A stretch of DNA of 64,000 nt from an uncultured Acetatifactor sp. GTDB lineage: Bacteria; Bacillota; Clostridia; Lachnospirales; Lachnospiraceae. The notes under the pieces are model-generated. The model was given only the letters and a program-made list of their open reading frames with translations. It did not search any database and was not told the origin of the DNA. The position numbers were made by a program, and so were the translations under genes. The stretch lies in contig CAJTSE010000008.1 in assembly GCA_910578815.1 (NCBI GenBank), forward strand, positions 45,495 through 109,494, given 5' to 3'. Below, in pieces: positions 56,774-64,000 of the stretch; the first letter of the stretch is position 1; each line of letters opens with the position of its first letter.

Positions 56774-57367
56774 ATGGAGATACTGAAGGCAGGGCAGGAT
56801 AAATATAATAGTGGATTAATGACATATTATGCAAGATTATTGAGTGAAGGGATTCTGTATGAAAAGCTGAACGATCATGAAAAAAGAGTGACAGATCTTG
56901 AAAGTGAGCTGGAGGATTTGCGTAAATTGGTGCATTCTGATAATCGTATCACAAATGAGGATCAATTTAGGGCAATCAGCCAAAATACCAGATTTGATAC
57001 TCCTGTCGTCCGTGATGCTGGAATTAAGCGCATAGAGGGAAGACTGGAGGTCATGGTTGCGGAATTAAAGCAGGTTGAAGATAAAAGGATTCAAGTGCAG
57101 ATTTCCGGAGAGTTGGTTGATGAAATAAGAGACATGTTGAAGGATGCGCCAAAGCAAAAGAATAATTACAGAAGGCAGTTGCTTCTGATGTTTCATGAAG
57201 TGATAAAACAAAATTATGCGAAAGCTCTTTTTAACAGGAATCAGATAAAAGCGCTGACAGGGATTGCCCGGCTGTGTAATGAGGAATTTGTTACAAGAGA
57301 ACAATATTTTGAAATGGATGATATTTTTTGTGAATGCGGATTGGATATGATGCCGGACTGGGAGTAG
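56774..57367 (+). CDS. hypothetical coiled-coil protein, second gene of operon
   Basis: The 197-aa protein is not recognised. Residues about 28-55 form a likely coiled coil (EKLNDHEKRVTDLESELEDL). The rest is mixed, with a C-terminal segment GLDMMPDWE. It starts 12 bases after the previous gene with GAGGA upstream and is followed at once by the PIN-like gene, so the three are a transcription unit. No antitoxin or enzyme motif is evident. Confidence 0.7.
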   Translation: MEILKAGQDKYNSGLMTYYARLLSEGILYEKLNDHEKRVTDLESELEDLRKLVHSDNRITNEDQFRAISQNTRFDTPVVRDAGIKRIEGRLEVMVAELKQVEDKRIQVQISGELVDEIRDMLKDAPKQKNNYRRQLLLMFHEVIKQNYAKALFNRNQIKALTGIARLCNEEFVTREQYFEMDDIFCECGLDMMPDWE

Positions 57368-57376
57368 TTGCGAAGG

Positions 57377-58117
57377 ATGAAAGCGCTGATAGAAACGACG
57401 ATACAGATTAATCGGATATTTAAGTCAAAGAAGAGAGCGGCCATAAATGAATTCATGAGGGAAAACGAATGCTATTGTTCTAGCTACGTGCTGGGGGAAT
57501 TTAAGGCCAATATGGTCCATGACTTTTTGACGGTATATGGGATTGTCAGAGCGGAAAACAATTTTATGGATGTGTTTGAAAAAATAGCGGAGGTATATAG
57601 CTCATCCCGTCAGAAATCGAGGCTGATTCTTTTAGTGACAAATCTCCAACGGGATTATGGAGATGATTACTTACTGGTTAAGGAACAGCTGGAAGAATAT
57701 CCGGAGCTGCTGTTACATAGATTTGGTCGTGGAATTAACGCAAGACTGCTGAATTCTACGGATTGCGCAAGAGCTAAAGCAGAACTGGATACAGAACGTA
57801 TGACCTGGAAGGGCAGGGGAGTCCAGTGCAGAAAGGATTGCAATCAATGTGCAATATCTGATTTTTGGAGGAAAAACAGAGATTTAATACAGAACTTGGC
57901 AGGAGCAGAAGATGTTCCGGATAAGATGATGGAACCACTGAAGCGGCTCAAAGAAAAAGGTGAGATTCCCAAAGGAAACGCCTGTAGAAGTTTAGGCGAT
58001 TGTATTATTGCCTTGGAGTCACTGGAGCTTGAAAATGGATGTGTAGTTACCAGTAACGAAATGGATTACGTGCCGATTTGCAGAGAAACAGGTGCGGGGC
58101 TAACGGTAATTCGGTAG
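57377..58117 (+). CDS. PIN-like domain protein, third gene of operon
   Basis: The 246-aa protein shows PIN-fold landmarks. It begins MKALIETTIQINRIF, in the place of the first PIN strand with its acidic residue (Glu here instead of Asp). The Glu in SYVLGEFKAN corresponds to the second acidic position, and GDCIIALESL with VVTSNEMDYVPI matches the third and fourth. PIN proteins are metal-dependent ribonucleases, often toxins or RNA-processing enzymes. An added middle region contains GVQCRKDCNQCAI, a small Cys cluster. The start is ATG 57377 or TTG 57368. Activity is inferred from motifs only. Confidence 0.65.
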   Translation: MKALIETTIQINRIFKSKKRAAINEFMRENECYCSSYVLGEFKANMVHDFLTVYGIVRAENNFMDVFEKIAEVYSSSRQKSRLILLVTNLQRDYGDDYLLVKEQLEEYPELLLHRFGRGINARLLNSTDCARAKAELDTERMTWKGRGVQCRKDCNQCAISDFWRKNRDLIQNLAGAEDVPDKMMEPLKRLKEKGEIPKGNACRSLGDCIIALESLELENGCVVTSNEMDYVPICRETGAGLTVIR

Positions 58118-58238
58118 CGCTGTAGGGGCAAAGTGAAAATTGATAATCTGAAGAATCAGACAGGGTTGTACAATGTGAGAGATTAATTATAATTGGGTAT
58201 TTTAGGAATAAATTTTGGAGTTCACAAAATAGGGGAAG

Positions 58239-58274
58239 AGCGCGTGGTGCAGTGTGTAAGCCATGCGCTTTTTT
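58239..58274 (+). terminator. terminator after PIN-like operon
   Basis: AGCGCGTGG (58239-58247) pairs with CCATGCGCT (58261-58269) and a T run follows to 58274. Its sequence resembles the terminator at 61259. Confidence 0.85.
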
Positions 58275-58347
58275 GTCGGTAATAGCGGATTTATTAACAT
58301 AATCAGATTGTTTCAAAAAATGGGGAAACTCAAAAAAATTATTATTA

Positions 58348-58376
58348 TTGACAGTATATATTAAATTATTTATAAT
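58348..58376 (+). promoter_or_regulatory. consensus promoter of second small secreted protein gene
   Basis: TTGACA (58348-58353) and TATAAT (58371-58376) are separated by 17 bases, a perfect consensus match. The leader of about 130 bases contains a hairpin GCAGATG (58441-58447) / CATCTGC (58480-58486). In the 394-base gap 58118-58511 nothing else is seen apart from the terminator at 58239. Confidence 0.88.
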
Positions 58377-58511
58377 TAAAGCATACCATATATAATTACA
58401 AGCAAAAGATTCTAAAGTGGCATTATTTATAAGCAATAGAGCAGATGACATATGAAGGCTGTGAAATGGAATCATGGAGCATCTGCCAAGAGTGAATAGG
58501 AGGAATTAACA

Positions 58512-58847
58512 ATGAAAAAAACAATTTTAATGGTTTGTAGTGCTCTGACTATATTTATGTGCAATTCAGTGTCGGCATCGGCGGCTGTTTGTAGTAATTC
58601 TCCAGATGGCGTTCATCATTTTAAGGATCATTGGAGGCAATATGGTGCCGGTCATTCTGTGTATGGTGGCACGCATGAGTATCTATATGGCTATGATGCA
58701 CAAGATAAGCCAATTTATAAAAATGACTGTGAACTATGGCACGGATACCAATATTGTAAGATGAGGTGCAGTTATTGCTATACAGAGCAAGAGGGGACAC
58801 AGCATGAACACTATACCTCAACCTCACATAGTGTCGATCATAATTAA
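58512..58847 (+). CDS. small secreted Cys/His-rich protein
   Basis: The 111-aa precursor has a signal peptide (MKKTILMVCSALTIFMC, cleavage near SASA-A). The mature part starts VCSNSP and contains a Tyr/His-rich region (HEYLYGYDAQDKP) and a Cys cluster CELWHGYQYCKMRCSYC, then a His-rich tail ending HSVDHN. Metal binding or disulfide formation is likely, but the role is unknown. It has a very strong promoter and AGGAGG before the ATG. A large lipoprotein gene follows, as with the pair at 33739-36510. Confidence 0.8.
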   Translation: MKKTILMVCSALTIFMCNSVSASAAVCSNSPDGVHHFKDHWRQYGAGHSVYGGTHEYLYGYDAQDKPIYKNDCELWHGYQYCKMRCSYCYTEQEGTQHEHYTSTSHSVDHN

Positions 58848-59005
58848 AACAAAAAGTTTTGAGCGGTTCCATGAAAAATAAGCCGGTTGCATTACCTTGG
58901 CAGTCAAACTTACACCGCAGTTATGCGGGCGCGGCGCAGAACGAAAAGTTGTAAGCATGACCTGAATTTTAAGGAAAAGGTTTGGTCAATTTAGAGGAGA
59001 CTTTC

Positions 59006-61249
59006 ATGAAAAGACGTGTTTGCAGTATTTTTATAACGTTAATGCTGATCCTGCAATGTCTGGGGTGCGGCGCAGACGGTCAGAAGGAGACAGAAGCCTC
59101 TAAAGACCCGCTGGATCCCCTGACAATTATGAGCCTTGCCGGGAAGGACAATTCCTTGGATGCTTATTCTGCAGTAGTGAATACTCCCCTGAAGGTAGAA
59201 GAACCGGAGGGGGCTATCGCAGGGGGAGAAAGCCGGATTTTTCTGGGAGCTTCCAGAGCCTGGTATTTAAAAAAACATATTTTTGACATTGACAGGGTAG
59301 ATGAGTGCTGGGATGAGATCGCCATGGTAACCGCCGAGGGGGAGAAGGACTCAAAAGGTTTTGACAGAGAGCATCAGGTGTGGGGAGTAGGACCGGTTGC
59401 CGGTACGGATCATTATGTGACGCTTCATATGGAAATGAGAGAGGGAGAAGACGCGTATCGGTATTTTCTTGTGGAGAGGGATGAAAAGCATGAGGCGTTA
59501 AAGGAAATTACCTTGGATTTTTTAAACGGAAGTGATTCTTCAGAGGTAATAGCAGGCTTATTAGGCTTTGCAGTGGATAGCTCAGGAAGGATCCATTTTA
59601 CCCGGCGTCAAGGGGAAAACTGGCAGTATCTGCTGATCTCGCCGGAAGGAGAGACTCTGAAGGAGTATGTTTCCCAAAAAGAAAAGATCAGTGAACTGGT
59701 TTCCCTGTATGACGGCCGTATTGCCTTTTTGGCGGTTACAGAGCAAAATGACGAGGCGCAAAGCAGGCAGACAACTTTGCAATGTTTAGATCCGGAGACG
59801 GGTAAGCCGGTGCTTTTGGCCGCTCCGGAACAAGGCTGCTATTGCTTTACTCTTTTTAATGATGATACTTTGCTATATGCCAATCGGGAGGGCATATTTC
59901 GCAGTGATTTACAAGGGAATGCTCCGGAGCTTCTCTACCGCTGGATAAACCATGGCATCACCGTGGGGGGCGTGCCGGCCATGCAGGCGGATGAGACGGG
60001 ACGAATTGCGGCTTTGTATGAAAGCGCCGGAAATTATAACTATCTCTGTCTGGAGCCAACTACGGAAGAAGTGGAAATCTGTAAAATCACGCTGGCAACC
60101 TCTCCTGCGCGGATGTCGGTTTTTCGGCCGCTGGTGGCGGCTTTTAACAAGCAATATCCCAGCTGCCATATAGAATTGAAAAGTAACTATGATAAGACGG
60201 CGCTGCTGACGGAGCTGACGGCGGGCAATGGTCCGGTATTGATAGATACTGTTCTGACGGGCTTTGAAGAACAGGAAAAACTGTGGGAGCCGCTGGAAGA
60301 GTTTTTGGAGCAGACGGAGATCACGAAAGAACTGGTACCGTCCACGTTGGATCTGGGCAGAATCAACGGAAGCCTGTACGGAATCGTAACGGATTTTCGT
60401 CTGTGTACGCTGGTTACCGGAGATCCGGATCTGAAGGATTGGGATTATGACTTATTTTTGCAGTGTGTTGAGGACAGACCGGAGCTGGAGGCTATTTTTA
60501 ACTTTTATGGCGGAAATTACGGAAGCTATTTTATTACGGGCATTCTCAGTCATGGAATAGATGATTCCTATTTTTGGGACGAAGAGACCGGAACCGTGGA
60601 CTTTGACAGCATTAAGTTTCGCAAAGTGCTGGAGCTGGCGAAAAAATACTGTGTTCGGGAGGAAGGCGTAAAACCGGGCAGCTCCATGCTGGAGGGGAAG
60701 GTGCTCTGTAACGAGCTGAGCATCGGCAGACCGGAAGAGCTTGCCCTGTATCGCATTTACTATGGGGAGGATGTCAACTATATTGGGTATCCGACAAAAG
60801 ACGGAGGCACTCATTTTATAGAAGGCGGCGGTCGTCCACTGGCTGTCCGCAGGACGGCCACAGAGGAAGAAAAAGCGGTGGCCTGTGCATTTATCTGTCT
60901 GTGTTTATCCTATGAGGGTCAAACTCAGGCGGCTAAGGAGTTGAACTTTGCGCTGAGCGTACGCAGGGATATGCTGGAGGAACAGATCGCCGCCATGGAT
61001 CAAAGTACAATGCCTTTTGTGGTGGGTTTTGACCAGATTACACTGGGAGGCGACCTCAATGTAGAGTTGGACAGAAAGACTTTGCTGAATCTGATCGATC
61101 AGGCGGAACCGATAAAATATCTTCCGAGGGAACTGCTTGATATTCTTTGGGAAGAGCTGGATCAGTATTTTTCCGGCGGCATCACGGAGGACATGGTAAT
61201 CAACAATCTGGAGGGCCGGGTGGGGCTGTATCTGGGGGAGAGAAATTGA
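59006..61249 (+). CDS. large lipoprotein, propeller-like plus solute-binding-protein-like, second copy
   Basis: The 747-aa precursor starts MKRRVCSIF and has the lipobox LQCLGC at its signal peptide end. The N-terminal region (about 60-360) suggests a beta-propeller, and the C-terminal region resembles a family 1 solute-binding protein (SVFRPLVAAFNKQYPSCHIE, INGSLYGIVTDFRL). Its architecture and length match the 34183 product, and both end in a short VGLYLGER/VQLYLDEN-type helix. No permease is nearby. GAGGAG lies about eight bases before ATG 59006. An upstream TTG 58982 is less likely. Confidence 0.78.
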   Translation: MKRRVCSIFITLMLILQCLGCGADGQKETEASKDPLDPLTIMSLAGKDNSLDAYSAVVNTPLKVEEPEGAIAGGESRIFLGASRAWYLKKHIFDIDRVDECWDEIAMVTAEGEKDSKGFDREHQVWGVGPVAGTDHYVTLHMEMREGEDAYRYFLVERDEKHEALKEITLDFLNGSDSSEVIAGLLGFAVDSSGRIHFTRRQGENWQYLLISPEGETLKEYVSQKEKISELVSLYDGRIAFLAVTEQNDEAQSRQTTLQCLDPETGKPVLLAAPEQGCYCFTLFNDDTLLYANREGIFRSDLQGNAPELLYRWINHGITVGGVPAMQADETGRIAALYESAGNYNYLCLEPTTEEVEICKITLATSPARMSVFRPLVAAFNKQYPSCHIELKSNYDKTALLTELTAGNGPVLIDTVLTGFEEQEKLWEPLEEFLEQTEITKELVPSTLDLGRINGSLYGIVTDFRLCTLVTGDPDLKDWDYDLFLQCVEDRPELEAIFNFYGGNYGSYFITGILSHGIDDSYFWDEETGTVDFDSIKFRKVLELAKKYCVREEGVKPGSSMLEGKVLCNELSIGRPEELALYRIYYGEDVNYIGYPTKDGGTHFIEGGGRPLAVRRTATEEEKAVACAFICLCLSYEGQTQAAKELNFALSVRRDMLEEQIAAMDQSTMPFVVGFDQITLGGDLNVELDRKTLLNLIDQAEPIKYLPRELLDILWEELDQYFSGGITEDMVINNLEGRVGLYLGERN

Positions 61250-61258
61250 GAGAGGAAC

Positions 61259-61293
61259 GGCGCATGGAGCAGTAGTAAACCATGCGTCTTTTT
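61259..61293 (+). terminator. terminator after second lipoprotein gene
   Basis: GGCGCATGG (61259-61267) pairs with CCATGCGTC (61280-61288), followed by five T residues. It strongly resembles the terminator at 58239, including parts of the loop. The 303-base gap 61250-61552 otherwise holds only short inverted repeats such as GGAAC / GTTCC near 61405-61420 and the addA promoter. Confidence 0.8.
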
Positions 61294-61431
61294 GCTTGTG
61301 TGCCATAGGCGCTCTCTGCTGTCAGCGTTCCCTCTAGTGTTCCCAGTCAAAAAGCAGAGCACCGGTTTCCGGCATGTCCGGACAGTCCGCTCAAACCAAT
61401 TTGAGGAACTTAACGTTCCAGGAAGAATTGC

Positions 61432-61460
61432 TTCCGATTCGTGCTGTTTCATGCTATACT
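61432..61460 (+). promoter_or_regulatory. candidate promoter of addA
   Basis: An extended -10, TGCTATACT (61452-61460), has the TG motif one base before TATACT. The -35 position 17 bases upstream reads TTCCGA (61432-61437), a weak match. The leader would be about 85 bases. addA therefore need not depend on addB transcription. Confidence 0.5.
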
Positions 61461-61552
61461 GGAATACAGGAATGCTGGTAATAATAAAAATCACATAAGA
61501 TTATTTTCGACACCATATAACACATAGATTATTTACTGGGAGATTAGAAAAC

Positions 61553-64000
61553 ATGCCAGTGACATTTACGCCGGAACAACAAGAGGTTATCAATTTAAGG
61601 GATTGCAGCATTCTGGTATCCGCAGCAGCAGGCAGTGGAAAGACGGCGGTGCTGGTGGAGCGGATTGTGAAGATGGTCTGCGACGAGGAAATGCTGGTGG
61701 ATATTGACCGGTTGCTGGTGGTGACTTTTACCAATGCGGCGGCCTCTGAGATGCGGGAGCGTGTGGCGGCGGGGATTGCTGCCAGGTTGGCGGAGCATCC
61801 GGATTCTGAGCATATCCAGCGGCAGGCGGCCCTGCTGCATAACGCGCAGATTACTACCATTGATAGTTTCTGCCTGTATCTGCTCCGGAATCATTTCAAT
61901 GAGATCGGGCTGGACCCTGCTTTTCGAATTGCGGACGAGGGAGAGATTCGGCTGATGGAGCAGGATGTGATGCAGGAGTTGATGGAGGATTCCTTTGCGT
62001 CTGAAAGTGAAGCCTTCCGGTATTGCGTGGAGTACTTCTGCACGGGGGGAAGGGAGAGCGTTTTAGAGCAGCATATCCTGAATCTTTCACGCTATGCGGC
62101 AGGCTTTCCTTGGCCGGAGGAATGGCTGGAGCAACGAAGGAAGGATTACGGAGACATAGGAGCAGAGGCTCTGTGTGAGAGCGAGTGCGGCAGGTACCTT
62201 GCCGGGCATCTTGCTTTAATGGTACAAGGGTGGATACAAAAACTGAAGCGGGTGCAGGAGCTCTGCCTTGAGCCGGACGGTCCCTATATGTACGGGGAGA
62301 TGGTGGAGGGAGAGCTGGAACAGCTGGAGCAGCTTAGAAAATGCGCCGGCCTGGCAGAGTATGCGGCCAGGCTGCCGGCAGTACAGTTCGGGCGGCTTTC
62401 CTCCAAAAAGGATGACAGCGTAAACGGGGAAAAGCGGCAGCTTGCGGCTGACATCAGGGCGGAAGTGAAAAAGAGTGTTCAGGACACGGCGGAACGATTT
62501 TTTGCCACCCCCCTGGAATTGGCGGCGGAGCAGGCATTAAGCTGTAGAGAGCCGGTTTGCACGCTGATTGACCTGGCACTGGATTTCAGAAGGCGGATGG
62601 CGGAGAAAAAGCAGGGGAAAAAGGTGGTGGATTTCACGGATGTGGAACACTTTGCCCTGGGTATTCTTCTGAAAAAGGAAGAGGGACAAATTACCCCCAG
62701 TCAGGTGGCGCTGGAGTACCGCCAATATTTTGCAGAAATCCTCATAGACGAATATCAAGACAGCAATCTTGTTCAGGAGATTCTTTTGAGCGCCGTTTCC
62801 GGGGAGGATGAGGGTCATTTTAACCGTTTTATGGTGGGAGATGTAAAGCAGAGTATTTATAAGTTTCGACTGGCCCGGCCGGAGCTTTTTCTGGAGAAAT
62901 ATCACAGCTATCTTCCGGGCGGCGGTGAGTTGGGAAACAGGGAGGCTACAGACTTCAGGGACGGAGTGAAGAAAGCTGTCTCTGGCAGGCAGCGCAGAAT
63001 TGATCTGAGTAAAAACTTCCGCAGCCGCCCGCAGGTGATCGAGGCGGTGAACGATGTTTTTTCCCGGCTGATGAATGAACGGACAGGGGGGCTTGCTTAT
63101 GACGAGCATGCGGCTCTTTATGTAGGAGCGGAATATCCGCAAAATACAGGCAATGAGAGTGAGCTGCTTTTAGTGGAAAAGCCTTCGGAAAATGATGGAA
63201 TAAGTGCTAGGCAGGCGGAGGCCAAGACAATAGCGGCGAAGATCCGGGAGCTTCGTAAGAACTTTTATGTGACGGACAGAGCAGACGGAAGGCTGCGTCC
63301 TGCCGAATATTCGGATATGGTCATTCTGCTGAGGGCAACCAGCGGTTGGGACGAGGAATTTAAGGCAGTGCTGGAAGAAGAGGGAATTCCGGCATACATT
63401 ACTTCCAAAACAGGCTATTTTGGGGCTTCTGAGGTGCAGGAGCTGCTGCAGCTTCTGCGGGTGCTGGATAATCCTCGTCAGGACATTCCTCTGTTTGGGG
63501 TGATGAAATCTATTTTTGGCGGATTTACGGAAGAAGAGATTGCTTTGATTCGAAGCGGCAGCAGGCAGGGGACTCTTTATGAGGCAGCGGAGCAGTTTGC
63601 GACGGGTGAAGAAGCAGCCGTAGACACGGGGGCGTCAGAAAATGCAGAAGCAGCCGAAACGAAAGAGTCGGGACACGCGGAAGCAGCCGGAACGGAAGAG
63701 TCGGGGCACACGGAAGCAGCCGGAACGGAAGATGCGGGACACGTAGAAACAGCAGGGAAAGCAGCGCGGAATATAAGGAAAGCGGACAGAGACGTGCATC
63801 TGCAGGAGCATGGAATGTTGCGGGACAGGGTAGCAGCGTTCCTGCAAAAGATTAGCGAATACCGCCGCTGCACGGTGTACATGCCTGTGAGGGAGCTTTT
63901 GACAAAGCTGATCACGGACTTTGACTATTTATATTATGTTACGGCACTGCCGGCAGGAGGAAAGCGGCGGGCTAATGTGGAGATGCTGTTGACCAGAGCG
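61553..64000 (+). CDS. addA: AddA subunit of AddAB helicase-nuclease, truncated by window end
   Basis: The visible 816 codons run off the right edge of the window, so the C-terminal nuclease domain is missing from view. AddA is the UvrD-like helicase and nuclease of AddAB. Visible motifs are Walker A AAGSGKTAVLVERIV (Lys30), TFTNAAASEMRERV (motif Ia), IDEYQDSN (Walker B), GDVKQSIYKFR, and NFRSRPQVIE. In the 1B/2B-type insertion region, at about codons 700-732, an 11-residue repeat array is present, which is unusual. ATG 61553 has GGAG about ten bases upstream. addB lies 5.5 kb upstream, separated by unrelated genes. Confidence 0.97.
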   Translation, partial: MPVTFTPEQQEVINLRDCSILVSAAAGSGKTAVLVERIVKMVCDEEMLVDIDRLLVVTFTNAAASEMRERVAAGIAARLAEHPDSEHIQRQAALLHNAQITTIDSFCLYLLRNHFNEIGLDPAFRIADEGEIRLMEQDVMQELMEDSFASESEAFRYCVEYFCTGGRESVLEQHILNLSRYAAGFPWPEEWLEQRRKDYGDIGAEALCESECGRYLAGHLALMVQGWIQKLKRVQELCLEPDGPYMYGEMVEGELEQLEQLRKCAGLAEYAARLPAVQFGRLSSKKDDSVNGEKRQLAADIRAEVKKSVQDTAERFFATPLELAAEQALSCREPVCTLIDLALDFRRRMAEKKQGKKVVDFTDVEHFALGILLKKEEGQITPSQVALEYRQYFAEILIDEYQDSNLVQEILLSAVSGEDEGHFNRFMVGDVKQSIYKFRLARPELFLEKYHSYLPGGGELGNREATDFRDGVKKAVSGRQRRIDLSKNFRSRPQVIEAVNDVFSRLMNERTGGLAYDEHAALYVGAEYPQNTGNESELLLVEKPSENDGISARQAEAKTIAAKIRELRKNFYVTDRADGRLRPAEYSDMVILLRATSGWDEEFKAVLEEEGIPAYITSKTGYFGASEVQELLQLLRVLDNPRQDIPLFGVMKSIFGGFTEEEIALIRSGSRQGTLYEAAEQFATGEEAAVDTGASENAEAAETKESGHAEAAGTEESGHTEAAGTEDAGHVETAGKAARNIRKADRDVHLQEHGMLRDRVAAFLQKISEYRRCTVYMPVRELLTKLITDFDYLYYVTALPAGGKRRANVEMLLTRA
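63650..63748 (+). repeat. addA: 33-bp in-frame tandem repeat inside addA
   Basis: Three 33-base units begin at 63650, 63683 and 63716. They encode 11-residue repeats of the form AA-x-T-x-x-x-GH-x-E, followed by a partial unit. The reading frame is unbroken. Confidence 0.93.

Overview
The window is 64 kb of ordinary chromosome from a Gram-positive anaerobe, most likely a gut Lachnospiraceae (Clostridia). The pointers are dapF-dapL lysine/peptidoglycan genes, T-box leaders, AddAB recombination, an ANTAR regulator, a stand-alone AICAR formyltransferase with a PurO-type cyclohydrolase, and several families frequent in Lachnospiraceae. Shine-Dalgarno sites and -35/-10 promoters with 17-base spacing are easy to read. 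Species cannot be fixed from sequence alone.

Layout. 1-3938: a tandem repeat, an ANTAR regulator with a degenerate receiver, dapF, dapL and a membrane acyltransferase. 3939-12649: a T-box leader whose specifier region reads GAAC (overlapping Glu and Asn codons), then aspS, an MBOAT/SGNH surface-acylation pair, and gatCAB. With glnS at 24.5 kb, this suggests GatCAB here mainly serves Asn-tRNA(Asn). 12670-28575: two membrane proteins, guaB, a GGDEF-EAL protein, a two-gene replacement for purH, a DHH phosphoesterase, a TIR-membrane-WD40-like protein, glnS, a DUF2225-like protein and a MocR regulator. 28742-33465: small membrane protein, TetR regulator, a DUF6062-like protein, a strongly folded 152-base intergenic element, and a second MBOAT/SGNH pair with a repeat linker. 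33739-43000: a small secreted Cys-rich protein with a large lipoprotein, uraA, a dipeptidase, a hybrid histidine kinase and a degenerate HD-GYP protein. 43000-49967: T-box-tyrS, DegV, a HAD phosphatase, a frameshifted CPBP protease gene, an ABC-F gene behind an elaborate leader, and an acylphosphatase. 50000-64000: an Rpn-family nuclease with a heptad-repeat tail, a 3-methyladenine glycosylase, a MITE-like element, and addB and addA separated by about 5.5 kb of other genes.

The most unusual parts are: (1) the material between addB and addA, comprising an unrecognised three-gene operon ending in a PIN-like protein and a second copy of the small-secreted-protein/large-lipoprotein module; (2) the ABC-F leader, with promoter, terminator, three-way junction, 21-residue upstream ORF and a hairpin that buries the ABC-F Shine-Dalgarno; (3) the Asn/Glu T-box ahead of aspS; (4) the TIR-TM-coiled-coil-WD40-like protein; (5) the four-helix intergenic element at 30731-30882; and (6) the 167-bp element with perfect 22-bp terminal inverted repeats. 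No rRNA, tRNA, CRISPR array, phage or transposase gene was recognised.
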